This document shows, one piece after another, positions 34,205 to 48,000 of a stretch of DNA of 64,000 bases. The stretch is from Siphonodentalium dalli. Its lineage: Eukaryota > Mollusca > Scaphopoda > Gadilida > Siphonodentaliidae. A program made the translations under genes and the position numbers. The notes beneath the pieces are model-generated. The model was not told the DNA's origin. It searched no databases and saw only the letters and a list, made by a program, of their open reading frames with translations. How positions within the stretch are numbered: the first letter of the stretch is position 1; each line of letters begins with the position of its first letter. Location of the stretch: positions 131,907,917-131,971,916 of the forward strand of contig CP136066.1 of NCBI GenBank assembly GCA_032622095.1. Direction: 5' to 3'.

Positions 34205-34350
34205 CAGGGTTGGGGTAATCGTAATCGCCTGTAATCAGTAGGCCTAATCATGACATTTTTTTTATTACAAGTAATCGTAATCGAATAATTTCAAATGCAC
34301 CTGTAATCATGATTACATTTTTATTACTTTTTGATTATACTTTTACTAAT
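34205..34350 (+). mobile_element. Solo hAT-like 5' end
   Basis: Starts CAGGGTTGGGGTAATCGTAA and continues with GTAATC-rich subterminal repeats (ACAAGTAATCGTAATCGAAT), the same plan as the hAT ends at 1796-3350. No partner end was found, so this is a fragment. Confidence 0.55.
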
Positions 34351-35161
34351 ATATCCATATGGATGGATATTGGATATATAGGCCTACCCATATTCCCATA
34401 CTGTAGTACTGTGTAGTGTGTGCAAACCCATATATTAAAAAGTTAGTACAATTGTTTCACGTGTTATATGTTTGTGTAGGCCTACATTCTGGCAGTGGAC
34501 ACTGACAACAACACACACTTGCTGAATTGTTGAATACAGCATGGATGGCGGTAAATTTGTGATAAAGACAATGAAATGTTCTAATATGAATAAATAGGCT
34601 GGCCATCTTCAATTAGGATTAAATATTATTGGGACTTCTGCAGACAATGGACCTTTCCACTGAGCACTGTCAATCAAATAATTATTAGCAGATATTTTCG
34701 ACCAATCAGCATCTGAGCCGGCCAATGGCTGCAGTGAAAATTCTGCTGCCATCTTTCTTCACCCTATTTTTGATATCCATGCATACATTCAGTGTTAAAT
34801 TGGCTATATTCAAACAACTTTTTTGTTGTCAAATCATAATATACTGAGATTTATATTTGCGGCATGATGTTATAAATTTATCCGTGATTATAACAATGTT
34901 TTTCATTTAGCATGACACTTGTCATATTTTTCACATTTAATGGTAAAACGAATGTATTTTCTCTGGTTTAGATATATTAGAGTTCAGTGATCTATCTGTC
35001 TGTCTGTTCTGGTCTGTATGCAATTTTGGTGTGGTGCCCCGGGGTACCCCGGCAGATGTTATAACGGCCTTAAATTTTACATTAAATCTTTTAAACAAAT
35101 TAAATTTTTTTACATTTAATTTTCAAATTTGATTTTTTTTAGCAAGAAGTTTCAATCTAAA
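34351..35161. other. No gene recognised
   Basis: AT-rich sequence; a small palindrome GGTGCCCCGGGGTACC lies near 35033. No coding support. Confidence 0.5.
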
Positions 35162-35706
35162 CAGGGGGGGGGGTCGGAAAAAAAATTCAGGCACGTATGG
35201 CATTTTTTCCCTTTCGATAATTTTTTGTACCCACCCACCCCCACCGCCAAATTTTTTTCCGTTTTCGGCAGTTTTTTCCGACCATTTTTTGACACCCACC
35301 CCCCCTTTTAACACTAAAACAAAGATTTGCGGGGGGAAATTCACTGTAAACAGCTGTATATGAATTTCTGTGCATACTATTTATCATAGATGTTAACATG
35401 GACATGTAAATAGGAATGAGTCATTTTGAGGTCATTCGGCCAAAAAAACATGGCTGCCAGCGGCCATCTTGGATTTCAAAATTTGCAACAAAATACAACA
35501 CGATAACTGCCTGCAGTCAGTTTACAGTTGGAATTACATTATTTCTCTCATTCAAAGTGGGTTTGAAGCCCAACTCATTGCCAAAACACTAAAAAACAAG
35601 CAGGATTTTTTTTTTGTAGTTGCGGAAAAAATTGCTTGTTGGTGGCTTTGACCACCCACCCACCCCGGCATACGTGCCGGAATTTTTTTTTTCACCCCCC
35701 CCCCCC
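35162..35706 (+). mobile_element. Terminal-inverted-repeat element, copy 2
   Basis: The left end reads CAGGGGGGGGGGTCGG, then an A-run and TTCAGGCACGTATGGCA. The right end read inward is a G-run, TGAAAA, an A-run and TTCCGGCACGTATGCCG, giving about 40-bp imperfect inverted ends. Collinear with copy 1 at 7659-8163. No transposase. Confidence 0.75.
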
Positions 35707-35945
35707 GATGTAAAAAGAATTTTTTAAAATTAAATTTAAATTAAAAAAAAAAATTTAAATTAAATTTGTTTTTAATTAAATTTAAACAAATTTTAAAGAT
35801 TCAATCTAAAAATCTAAAAATAAAATAAAAAAATAAAAAATAAATTTAAATTTACATTTTTTTTTTTTTTTTTAATTTAAAAACATTTTTTTTTTTTCAA
35901 CAGAAGATCAAAGTTCAATATTAAAAAAAAAAATTGAATTTAAAT
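35707..35945. repeat. A/T low-complexity tract
   Basis: Runs of A and T and AAATTTAAATT words almost throughout. Confidence 0.9.
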
Positions 35946-36449
35946 AGTTGAGTCTTTCAGCTAGTTAACATAAGGGCAAGTGCTGATGTGTTCACTTCGG
36001 AAGTCGATCTCGGGTAACAGACAATATTTATGTGGATAAAGTATTTTACCAGTGGGCGGGATTACCGCTGTGGGTGTGGCCTCTGTGGAAAGCTCCATTG
36101 TTGTAGAGTGACATTGGTACAATAGGGCTAAATAACGGAACAAAGCAGGTGTGATGTACATCGGTATACCAAATTAGCTGGTTTGTGACCGTTTGTCAGT
36201 TACGGTACTGCACTCATGGAGTTAAACCGCATTTAATCCTCATTGATCAGGATATCAATGGATGATAATCAAATAAACCGTACTATTATTTTCATTGGGC
36301 TTGGTATTGAATCTAACAGAACATGCAAATAATTTATAATTGGTTCTAATGATATTTTCATAATTATTATGCGTTATCTGCAATGCATGTAGGAAAATAA
36401 AAAATATATTTACACAAATAAATACACATAAAACATAATATATTTGCCC

Positions 36450-37072
36450 ATGGATGCAGAGGGGTATTCGCTGATATGATGTCCATTTCCGTGGTCATGA
36501 CAGACAGCCACATGTGGCGGGGAAGTGCGGGTGGTGCCTTTTTTAAATTTTTGTATATATAGGCCTGCCTGCATGACGGAACCGGTTATGGGTTAACAGT
36601 GCCGTTTTCGCTCGAGCTATCGACTTGGGGATTGGAAGTTTGGTGCATACAGGTCTATTCTGCACGACAGTGTGTGCTCCATCTCGCTTGGTAGCCTACC
36701 CTATATAATGGCGGTGCGGTCGGCGGTTGTTATTATCGGCGTTTTTGCGTATACATTCATATATAGCGAATTCGGCAGCAGCGTATGGGTTAATTTATTC
36801 ACTTCTGCTACCGTTAGCGACTTGTCCGATCGCCCATGGACGCAGAGGGGTATATTCGCTGCATGATATGATGTCCATTTCCGTGGTCAGGCAGCCAGTG
36901 GAGGTGCGGTCGGTGCTCTTTTTGGATTTTATGTAGACTATACCTAGCGCAACCGGCCGCAAGTTAAGCTGAATAGGTCACTCTCACCGATTTTCTGTGA
37001 TATTAAGTTACCCAGGTTCCTGAAATTCTGATAAAGTTACCCAGGTTGGAGAAGAATGTGATAATGTTACCC
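36450..37072 (-). repeat. Inverted copy of the segment-family modules
   Basis: Read on the minus strand this holds about one and a half of the 350-bp module (TTCGGCAGCAGCGTATGGG, GTCCGATCGCCCATGG, GAGCTATCGACTTGGGGATT) and three AAGTTACCCAGGTT words. These are the reverse complement of what is found at 37824 onward and at 42992-44112. It faces the first tandem segment across about 750 bp, including a miniature element. Confidence 0.75.
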
Positions 37073-37246
37073 AGGTTAATAATAGTTCATGTTTAGCAAC
37101 AAATTATTGATTTTTGTGATCAAAATGACGAACTACAGTACTAATATGTCTTAATTTATGCTTGATAAGGGCTATTACTTGCCAAAACTGAACAATATTT
37201 CCCTCTGTCACTTTTAAATCGAGTTGATATTGTGAGATTTGCTTAA

Positions 37247-37820
37247 AGGGGTACTGTACGCCATTTTCATTAAATTTCCGGTGACAACAACGATCTAATA
37301 TCGATAATATATAGAAACATAAGTAATTTGAGTCGAAGATGTATTCTGTAAACGCTCAGGTTAATAGGCTATCTTAAAATTTAATAATTTAAAAGTTAAT
37401 AATTTGATATAAATTGAATTTATGACTGGAGCCATAAAATGGCGTCAATTAAATTACGAATTTTCGTAATCAAACAAAGTAATTGAGGGATACTGGATTG
37501 TTAAACCGATCGCACACACGATCGCTTAAAATATTATGATGATACGGGGAGAACACTCAAGCCATTCACTGACTAGCGACGATACAATAACTTAAATGAT
37601 TATATGGGACTAGTATGCCTATAATATAACTTTTATTTGATTCATTTGGTTGAAAACTGTACAAAAATTACTCGACAACGACAATTTGTATTTTTGCATT
37701 CCGGTAAATTTGTCATCCGTAACACTACTTCGTACTCAACAGACTTTCAAATAATGTTACCTTATTCTCCGACTCGGAGACTATAGAAACCAACAACAAC
37801 ATTTGGCGTACAGTACCCCT
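37247..37820. mobile_element. 574-bp TTAA-flanked miniature element
   Basis: The left end is AGGGGTACTGTACGCCA and the right end is its exact reverse complement, 17 bp. TTAA is present directly outside both ends (37243-37246 and 37821-37824). TTAA duplications are the hallmark of piggyBac and Kolobok transposons; the interior has no transposase. The missing copy in the later tandem segments is explained by their starting just downstream of it. Confidence 0.8.
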
Positions 37821-38774
37821 TTAACCTGGGTAACTTTATCACAATTCTCACCAACCTGGGTAACTTTATCACAAAATTAGGAACCTGGGTAACTTTATCA
37901 CAGAAAACCGGTGAGTGACCTATTCAGCGCAAGTTATAGGGTTAACATTGCCGTTTCCTCTCGAGCTATCGACTTGAGGACTGGAACTTTGGTACATAGG
38001 TATATGTATATTATGCACGACAATGCACGCCCCATCTCGCTCTGATGACCACTGGGGTGTGGTCGGTTTTTAGTATCACAGGTAGGCCTATATATTATTA
38101 CAGTACCGATACTTTAGCAGTTCGGCTAAAGTGCCGTATACGGTACTTTAGCAGTTCGGGTAGAGTGTCGTACACGGTACTTTAGTATGGGAGGCCAAAT
38201 TCACATTTAATAATGAATTGTGCTTAATCGCAATCAATTGCGCTTAAGCGCAAATTCCACATATTGTGCTTAAGCACAAATAGGGCATTTACGCTTAAGC
38301 GTAATTAATTGCGCTTAATCGTAATTGTGACTACTATCTAACCTATATATATACCCATACACTATTGGCATGACCTGGTGTATCACCTAGCAACACACGA
38401 GGAGCATTGGGCTAATTTTACTCAAACTGTCAACTCAACAGTCAACTGTGAGTATGTGTTCAACAATGATGATCCCTAATTACATATTATCAGCATCCCT
38501 ATATCCAAAGAATTGATGTCTCCTTCCCAGAACTCTAGTAATTTTTATATGATGTTTTTTAATGTATTTTTGCACAGATTTGGGCCATTACTATGGTCAT
38601 ATACTATAGCATGCATGTGGTGTCACTGCATGAGGGCTTGCTTACCTCATATGGTTTACTTATTGACTTAAATAAGGGGGAAACCCCCTATTTTCATATT
38701 ATCAGCATCCCTGCATGTCCCAAAAATTTGGTGTCTCATTCCTGGAGCTTTGGTGTCTCAGTCCTCGAGCTCTA

Positions 38775-41700
38775 GTTGGTGTCGCACGGGCTCGGCGACC
38801 CGATAAAATTCGTATCCGGGGCAAGATACATTCACATACCAAATTTCAAGTCGATAGCTCCACCCGTTTCCGAGATCTCGTCTGCGCATGCGCGAAGCTG
38901 GCGTCGCTCGGGCTCGGCGACCCGATAAAATTCGTATCCAGGGCAAGATACATTCACATACCAAATTTCAAGTCGATAGCTCCACCCGTTTCCGAGATCT
39001 CGTATGCGCGAAGCGGGCGACGCACGGGCTCGCCAATACGACAACGTCGACCGCCTGGTCAAACTACACACACGTACCAAGTTTCGTCCCGATCAGTCGA
39101 GAATCGTAGATATGTATAAATGACAGACAAACAAACAGACAAACAAACAGACAGCCAGAGGTCTCCAAAATATATATGAGACTAGCCGATGAATCCGACG
39201 TTGTCCGGGCTATTCAAAAACCAAATTTCAAGTCGATAGCTCTACCCGTTTCCGAGATCTGGTCTGCGCATGCGCGAAGCTGGCGTCGCACGGGCTCGAC
39301 GATCCGATAAAATTCGTATCCGGGGCAAGATACATTCACATACCAAATTTCAAGTCGATAGCTCCACCCGTTTCCGAGATCTCGTATGCGCATGCGCTGC
39401 ATGGGCGTAGCACGGGCTCGCCAATACGACAACGGCGACCGCCTGGTCAAACTACACACACGTACCAAGTTTCGTCCCGATCGGTCGAGAATCGTAGATT
39501 TGTATAAATGACAGACATACAGACAGACAAACAAACAGAGGTCTTCAAAATATATATGAGATAGCCGATGAGCCCGACGTTGTCCGGGCTATTCAAAAAT
39601 CAAATTTCAAGTCGATAGCTCCACCCGTTTCCGAGATCTGGTCTGTGCATGCGCGAAGCTGGCGTCGCGCGGGTTCGGCGACCCGATAAAATTCGTATCC
39701 GGGGCAAGATACATTCACATAGCAAATTTCAAGTCAATAGCTCCACCCGTTTCCGAGATCTCGTCGGCGCATGCGTGAAGCGGGCGTCGCACGGGCTCGC
39801 CAATACGACGACCGCCTGGTCAAACTACACACACGTACCAAGTTTCGTCCCGATCGGTCGAGAATCGTAGATTTGTATAAATGACATACATACATACAGA
39901 CAGACAGACAGACAGAGGTCTTCAAAATATATATGAGATAGCCGATGAGCCCGACGTTGTCCGGGCTATTCAAAAATCAAATTTCAAGTCGATAGCTCCA
40001 CCCGTTTCCGAGATCTGGTCTGTGCATGCGCGAAGCTGGCGTCGCACGGGTTCGGCGACCCGATAAAATTCGTATCCGGGGCAAGATACATTCACATAGC
40101 AAATTTCAAGTCAATAGCTCCACCCGTTTCCGAGATCTCGTCTGCGCATGCGTGAAGCGGGCGTCGCACGGGCTCGCCAATACGACGACCGCCTGGTCAA
40201 ACTACACACACGTACCAAGTTTCGTCCCGATCGGTCGAGAATCGTAGATTTGTATAAATGACATACATACATACAGACAGACAGACAGACAGACAGAGGT
40301 CTTCAAAATATATATGAGATAGCCGATGAGCCCGACGTTGTCCGGGCTAATCAAAAACCAAATTTCAAGTCGATAGCTCTACCCAGCCCGACGTTGCCCG
40401 GGCTATTCAAAACCAAATTTCAAGTCGATAGCTCTACCCGTTTCAGAGATCTGGTCTGCGCATGTGCGAAGCTGGCGTCGCACGGGCTCGGCGACCCGAT
40501 AAAATTCGTATCCGGGGCAAGATACATTCACATAGAAAATTTCAAGTCGATAGCTCCACCCGTTTCCGAGATCTCGTCTGCGCATGCGCGAAGCGGGCGC
40601 CGCACGGGCTCGCCAATACGACAACGACGACCGCCTGGTCAAACTACACACACGTACCAAGTTTCGTTCCGATCGGTCGAGAATCGTACGTAGATTTGTA
40701 TAAATGACAGACAAACAAACAGACAAACAGACAGACAGACAGAGGTCTCCAAAATATATATGAGACTAGCCGATGAACCCGACGTTGTCCGGGCTATTCA
40801 AAAACCAAATTTCAAGTCGATAGATCTACCCGTTTCCGAGATCTGGTCTGCGCATGCGCGAAGCTGGCGTCGCACGGGCTAAAATTCGTATCCGGGGCAA
40901 GATACATTCACATACCAAATTTCAAGTCGATAGCTCCACCCGTTTCCGAGATCTCGTATGCTCATGCGCTGCACGGGCGTAGCACGGGCTCGCCAATACG
41001 ACAAGGACGACCGCCTGGTCAAAATACACACACGTACCAAGTTTCGTCCCGATCGGTCGAGAATCGTAGATTTGTATAAATGACAGACATACAGACACAC
41101 AAACAAACAGAGGTCTTCAAAATATATATGAGATAGCCGATGAGCCCGACGTTGTCCGGGCTATTCAAAAACCAAATTTCAAGTCGATAGCTCAACCCGT
41201 TTCCGAGATCTGGTCTGTGCATGCGCGAAGCTGGCGTCGCACGGGCTCGGAGACCCGATAAAATTCGTATCCGGGGCAAGATACATTCACATACCAAATT
41301 TCAAGTCGATAGCTCCACCCGTTTCCGAGATCTCGTCTGTGCATGCGCGAAGCGGGCGCCGCACGGGCTCGCCAATACGACAACGACGGCCGCCTGGTCA
41401 AACTACACACACGTACCAAGTTTCGTCCCGATCGGTCGAGAATCGTAGATTTGTATACATGACATACATACATACATACAGACACACAGACAGACAGAGT
41501 TCTTCAAAATATACATGAGATAGCCGATGAGCCCGACGTTGTCCGGGCAAATCAAAAACCAAATTTCAAGTCGATAGCTCTACCCAACCCGATGTTGTCC
41601 GGGCTATTCAAAAACCAAATTTCAAGTCGAAAGCTATATATACCCTTTTCCGAGATCTGGTCTGCGCATGCGCGGAGCTGGCGTCGCACGGGCTCGGCGA

Positions 41701-42990
41701 CCCGATAAAATTCGTATCCGGGGCAAGATACATTCACATACCAAATTTCAAGTCGATAGTTCAACCCGTTTCCGAGATCTCGTCTGCGCATGTGCGAAGC
41801 TGGCATCGCACGGGCTCGGCGACCCGATAAAATTCGTATCCGGGGCAAGATACATTCACATACCAAATTTCAAGTCGATAGCTCCACCCGTTTCCGAGAT
41901 CTCGTCTGCGCATGCGCGAAGCTGGCGACGCACGGGCTCGGCGACCCGATAAAATTCGTATGCGGGGCAAGATACATTCACATAGCAAATTTCAAGTCGA
42001 TAGATCCACCCGTTTCCGAGATCTCGTCTGCGCATGCGCGAAGCGGGCGCCGCACGGGCTCGCCAATACGACAACGTCGACCGCCTGGTCAAACTACACA
42101 CACGTACCAAGTTTCGTCCCGATCGGTCGAGAATCGTAGATTTGTATTAATGACAGACATACAGACAGACAGACAAACAAACAGAGGTCTTCAAAATATA
42201 TATGATATAGCCGATGAGCCCGACGTTGTCCGGGCTATTCAAAAACCAAATTTCAAGTCGATAGCTATACCCGTTTCCGAGATCTGGTCTGCGCATGCGC
42301 GAAGCTGGCGTCGCACGGGCTCGGCGACCCGATAAAATTCGTATCCGGGGCAAGATACATTCACATACCAAATTTCAAGTCGATAGGTCGATAGCTCAAC
42401 CCGTTTCCGAGATCTCGTCTGCGCATGCGCGAAGCTGGCGTCGCACGGGCTCGGCGACCCGATAAAATTCGTATCCGGGGCAAGATACATTCACATACCA
42501 AATTTCAAGTCGATACCTCCACCCGTTTTCGAGATCTCGTCTGCGCATGCGCGAAGCGGGCGCCACACGGACTCGCCAATACGACAACGACGACCGCCTG
42601 GTCAAACTACACACAGGTACCAAGTTTCGTCCCGATCGGTCGAGAATCGTAGATATGTATAAATGACATACATACATACAGACATACAGACAGACAGAGG
42701 TCTTCAAAATATATATGAGATAGCCGATGAGCCCGACGTTGTCCGGGCAAATCAAAAACAAAATTTCAAGTCGATAGCTCTACCCAGCCCGACCTTATCC
42801 GGGCTATTCAAAAAACAAATTTCAAGTCGATAGCTCTACTCGTTTCCGAGATCTGGTCTGCGCATGCGCGAAGCTGGCGTCGCATGGGCTCGGCGACCCG
42901 ATAAAATTCGTATCCGGGGCAAGATACATTCACATAGCAAATTTAAAGTCGATAGCTCCACCCGTTTCCGAGATCTTGTCTGCGGATGCG
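38775..42990 (+). repeat. 122-bp modular repeat array in segment copy 1
   Basis: Head-to-tail elements of about 370-700 bp. Each opens TAGCCGATGA(G/A)(C/T)CCGACGT, has one to four 122-bp subunits containing CTGCGCATGCGCGAAGC, then the GGTCAAACTACACACACGTA closing module and an ACAG/ACAA/ACAT microsatellite ending CAAAATATATATGAGA. Open frames of 60-180 codons on both strands are by-products. Confidence 0.93.
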
Positions 42991-42991
42991 C

Positions 42992-44112
42992 GAGATTGGG
43001 GTTTGCACTATCGTGTAGAATGGACCCGAATGTACCAAAGTTCTAATCCCCAAGTCGATAGCTCGAGCGAACACGGCACTGTTAACCCCTGACTTGCGGC
43101 CGTTTCCGCCAGGTACCGGAAATCCAAAAAGGCGCCGACCGCACCACTCCTGACTGCCTGACCACGAAAATTGACATTATATCATGAAGGAAATACGACT
43201 ATTCATCCATGCGCGATCGGACAAGTCGCTAGCTGCAGCGGAAGTGAATAAATTAACCCAGACGCTGCTGCCGAATTCGCTATAAATGTACGCAAAAACG
43301 CCGAAATTAACACCCGCTGACCGGACCGACCCCAGCAGGGGTCCGAGCGAGATGGGGTTTGCACTATCGTGTAGAATGGACCCGAATGTACCAAAGTTCC
43401 AATCCCCAAGTCGATAGCTTGAGCGGACACGGCACTGTTAACCCCTGACTTGCGGTCGTTTCCGCCAGGTACGGAAAATCCAAAAAGGCGCCGACCGCAC
43501 CACCCATGACTGCCTGACCACGAAAATGGACATTATATCATAAAGGAAATACGGCTATTCATCCATGCGCGATCGGAAAAGTCGCTAGCTGCAGCGGAAG
43601 TGAATAAATTAACCCATACGCTGCTGCCGAATTCGCTATAAATTAACACCCGCCGAAATTAACACCCGCCGACCGGACCGCCCCCAGGGGTCCGAGCGAG
43701 ATGGGGTTTGCACTATCGTGTAGAATGGATCCCAATGTACCAAAGTTCCAATCCCCAAGTCGATAGCTCGAGTGGACACGACACTGTTAACCCCTGACTT
43801 GCAGTCGTTTCCGCCAGGTACGGGAAATCCAAAAAGGCGCCGACCGCACCACCCCTGACTGCCTGACCACGAAAATGGACATTATATCATAAAGGAAATA
43901 CGGCTATTAATCCATGCGCGATCGGACAAGTCGCTAGCTGCAGCGGAAGTGAATAAATTAACCCATACGCTGCTGCCGAATTCGCTATAAATGTACGCAA
44001 AAACGCCGAAATTAACACCCGCCGACCGCACCGCCCCCAGAGGTCCGAGCGAGATGGGGTTTATACTATCGTGTCGAATGGACCCGAATGTACCAAAGTT
44101 CCAATCCCCAAG
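42992..44112 (-). repeat. Three 350-bp modules, segment copy 1
   Basis: Module starts (GAGAT(T/G)GGGGTTTGCACTATC type) near 42992, 43349, 43698 and 44051; the last is partial. Contains CGGCACTGTTAACCCCTGAC and GCTGCTGCCGAATTCGCTAT. The 75-codon minus-strand frame repeats with the module and has no recognisable homology. Confidence 0.9.
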
Positions 44113-45065
44113 ACCTGGGTAACTTTATCACAATTCTCACCAACCTGGGTAACTTTATCACAAAATTAGGAACCTGCGTAACTTTATCACAGAAAACCGG
44201 TGAGTGACCTATTCAGCGCAAGTTATAAGGTTAACATTGCCGTTTCCTCTCGAGCTATCGACTTGAGGACTGGAACTTAGATACATAGGTATATGTATAT
44301 TATGCACGACAATGCACGCCCCATCTCGCTCTGATGACCACTGGGGTGTGGTCGGTTTTTAGTAGCACAGGTAGGCCTATATATTATTACAGTACCGATA
44401 CTTTAGCAGTTCGGCTAAAGTGCCGTATACGGTACTTTAGCAGTTCGGGTAGAGTGTCGTACGCGGTACTTTAGTATGGGAGGCCAAATTCACATTTAAT
44501 AATGAATTGTGCTTAATCGCAATCAATTGCGCTTAAGCGCAAATTCCACATATTGTGCTTAAGCACAAATAGGGCATTTACGCTTAAGCGTAATTAATTG
44601 CGCTTAATCGTAATTGTGACTACTATCTAACCTATATATATACCCATACACTATTGGCATGACCTGGTGTATCACATAGCAACACACGAGGAGCATTGGG
44701 CTAATTTTACTCAAACTGTCAACTCAACAGTCAACTGTGAGTATGTGTTCAACAATGATGATCCCTAATTACATATTATCAGCATCCCTATATCCAAAGA
44801 ATTGATGTCTCCTTCCCAGAACTCTAGTAATTTTTATATGATGTTTTTTAATGTATTTTTGCACAGATTTGGGCCATTACTATGGTCATATACTATAGCA
44901 TGCATGTGGTGTCACTGCATGAGGGCTTGCTTACCTCATATGGTTTACTTATTGACTTAAATAAGGGGGAAACCCCCTATTTTCATATTATCAGCATCCC
45001 GGCATGTCCCAAAAATTTGGTGTCTCATTCCTGGAGCTTTGGTGTCTCAGTCCTCGAGCTCTAGT

Positions 45066-48000
45066 TGGTGTCGCATGGGCTCGGCGACCCGATAAAATTC
45101 GTATCCGGGGCAAGATACATTCACATACCAAATTTCAAGTCGATAGCTCCACCCGTTTCCGAGATCTCGTCTGCGCATGCGCGAAGCTGGCGTCGCTCGG
45201 GCTCGGCGACCCGATAAAATTCGTATCCAGGGCAAGATACATTCACATACCAAATTTCAAGTCGATAGCTCCACCCGTTTCCGAGATCTCGTATGCGCGA
45301 AGCGGGCGACGCACGGGCTCGCCAATACGACAACGTCGACCGCCTGGTCAAACTACACACACGTACCAAGTTTCGTCCCGATCGGTCGAGAATCGTAGAT
45401 ATGTATAAATGACAGACAAACAAACAGACAAACAAACAGACAGACAGAGGTCTCCAAAATATATATGAGACTAGCCGATGAATCCGACGTTGTCCGGGCT
45501 ATTCAAAAACCAAATTTCAAGTCGATAGCTCTACCCGTTTCCGAGATCTGGTCTGCGCATGCGCGAAGCTGGCGTCGCACGGGCTCGACGATCCGATAAA
45601 ATTCGTATCCGGGGCAAGATAAATTCACATACCAAATTTCAAGTCGATAGCTCCACCCGTTTCCGAGATCTCGTATGCGCATGGGCTGCATGGGCGTAGC
45701 ACGGGCTCGCCAATACGACAACGGCGACCGCCTGGTCAAACTACTCACACATACCAAGTTTCGTCCCGATCGGTCGAGAATAGTAGATTTGTATAAATGA
45801 CAGACATACAGACAGACAAACAAACAGAGGTCTTCAAAATATATATGAGATAGCCGATGAGCCCGACGTTGTCCGGGCTATTCAAAAATCAAATTTCAAG
45901 TCGATAGCTCCACCCGTTTCCGAGATCTGGTCTGTGCATGCGCGAAGCTGGCGTCGCACGGGTTCGGCGACCCGATAAAATTCGTATCCGGGGCAAGATA
46001 CATTCACATAGCAAATTTCAAGTCAATAGGTCCACCCGTTTCCGAGATCTCGTCTGCGCATGCGTGAAGCGGGCGTCGCACGGGCTCGCCAATACGACGA
46101 CCGCCTGGTCAAACTACACACACGTACCAAGTTTCGTCCCGATCGGTCGAGAATCGTAGATTTGTATAAATGACATACATACATACAGACAGACATACAG
46201 ACAGACAGACAGACAGAGGTCTTCAAAATATATATGATATAGCCGATGAGCCCGACGTTGTCCGGGCAAATCAAAAACCAAATTTCAAGTCGATAGCTCT
46301 ACCCAGCCCGACGTTGCCCGGGCTATTCAAAACCAAATTTCAAGTCGATAGCTCTACCCGTTTCCGAGATCTGATCTGCGCATGTGCGAAGCTGGCGTCG
46401 CACGGGCTCGGCGACCCGATAAAATTCGTATCCGGGGCAAGATACATTCACATAGCAAATTTCAAGTCGATAGCTCCACCCGTTTCCGAGATCTCGTCTG
46501 CGCATGCGCGAAGCGGGCGCCGCACGGGCTCGCCACTACGACAACGACGACCGCCTGGTCAAACTACACACACGTACCAAGTTTCGTTCCGATCGGTCGA
46601 GAATCGTAGATTTGTATAAATGACAGACAAACAAACAGACAAACAGACAGACAGAGGTCTCCAAAATATATATGAGACTAGCCGATGAACCCGACGTTGT
46701 CCGGGCTATTCAAAAACCAAATTTCAAGTCGATAGCTCTACCCGTTTCCGAGATCTGGTCTGCGCATGCGCGAAGCTGGCGTCGCACGGGCTCGACGATC
46801 CGATAAAATTCGTATCCGGGGCAAGATACATTCACTTACCAAATTTCAAGTCGATAGCTCCACCCGTTTCCGAGATCTGGTCTGCGCATGCGCAAAGCTG
46901 GCGTCGCACGGGCTCGGCGACCCGATAAAATTCGTATCCGGGGCAAGATACATTCACATACCAAATTTCAAGTCGATAGCTCCACCCGTTTCCGAGATCT
47001 CGTCTGTGCATGCGCGAAGCGGGCGCCGCACGATCTCGCCAATACGACAACGACGGCCGCCTGGTCAAACTACACACACGTACCAAGTTTCGTCCCGATC
47101 GGTCGAGAATCGTAGATTTGTATACATGACATACATACATACATACAGACACACAGACAGACAGACAGAGTTCTTCAAAATATACATGAGATAGCCGATG
47201 AGCCCGACGTTGTCCGGGCAAATCAAAAACCAAATTTCAAGTCGATAGCTCTACCCAACCCGATGTTGTCCGGGCTATTCGAAAACCAAATTTCAAGTCG
47301 ATAGCTATATATACCCTTTTCCGAGATCTGGTCTGCGCATGCGCGGAGCTGGCGTCGCACGGGCTCGGCGACCCGATAAAATTCGTATCCTGGGCAAGAT
47401 ACATTCACATACCAAATTTCAAGTCGATAGTTCAACCCGTTTCCGAGATCTCGTCTGCGCATGTGCGAAGCTGGCATCGCACGGGCTCGGCGACCAGATA
47501 AAATTCGTATCCGGGGCAAGATACATTCACATACCAAATTTCAAGTCGATAGCTCCACCCGTTTCCGAGATCTCGTCTGCGCATGCGCGAAGCTGGCGAC
47601 GCACGGGCTCGACGACCCGATAAAATTCGTATGCGGGGCAAGATACATTCACATAGCAAATTTCAAGTCGATAGATCCACCCGTTTCCGAGATCTCGTCT
47701 GCGCATGCGCGAAGCGGGCGCCGCACGGGCTCGCCAATACGACAACGTCGACCGCCTGGTCAAACTACACACACGTACCAAGTTTCGTCCCGATCGGTCG
47801 AGAATCGTAGATTTGTATAAATGACAGACATACAGACAGACAGACAAACAAACAGAGGTCTTCAAAATATATATGAGATAGCCGATGAGCCCGACGTTGT
47901 CCGGGCTATTCAAAAACCAAATTTCAAGTCGATAGCTATACCCGTTTCCGAGATCTGGTCTGCGCATGCGCGAAGCTGGCGTCGCACGGGCTCGGCGACC

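Larger units (their letters stand above)
37824..44112. repeat. Tandem segment copy 1 (6.3 kb)
   Basis: Module order: three ACCTGGGTAACTTTATCAC words; a GTGCCGTATACGGTACTTTAGC palindrome cluster near 38105; GCGCTTAAGCGC palindromes at 38215-38330; about 430 bp of unique sequence; the 122-bp array (38775-42990); and three 350-bp modules. Copies 2-4 repeat this order with few substitutions. Confidence 0.92.

Noticed and set aside
36672-36936. Open frames in the inverted module near 36.7 kb
   Set aside because: They are inverse copies of the 350-bp module frames and have the same lack of support.
38045-38090. CTGATGACCAC...GTGG as a hammerhead core in the tandem segment
   Set aside because: The stem is followed by TCGG rather than GAAA, so the catalytic core is incomplete.
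42992-44112. Recurrent 75-codon minus-strand frame in the 350-bp modules
   Set aside because: Conserved only because the DNA module is duplicated. Substitutions and indels between modules break or alter it, and it resembles no family I know.
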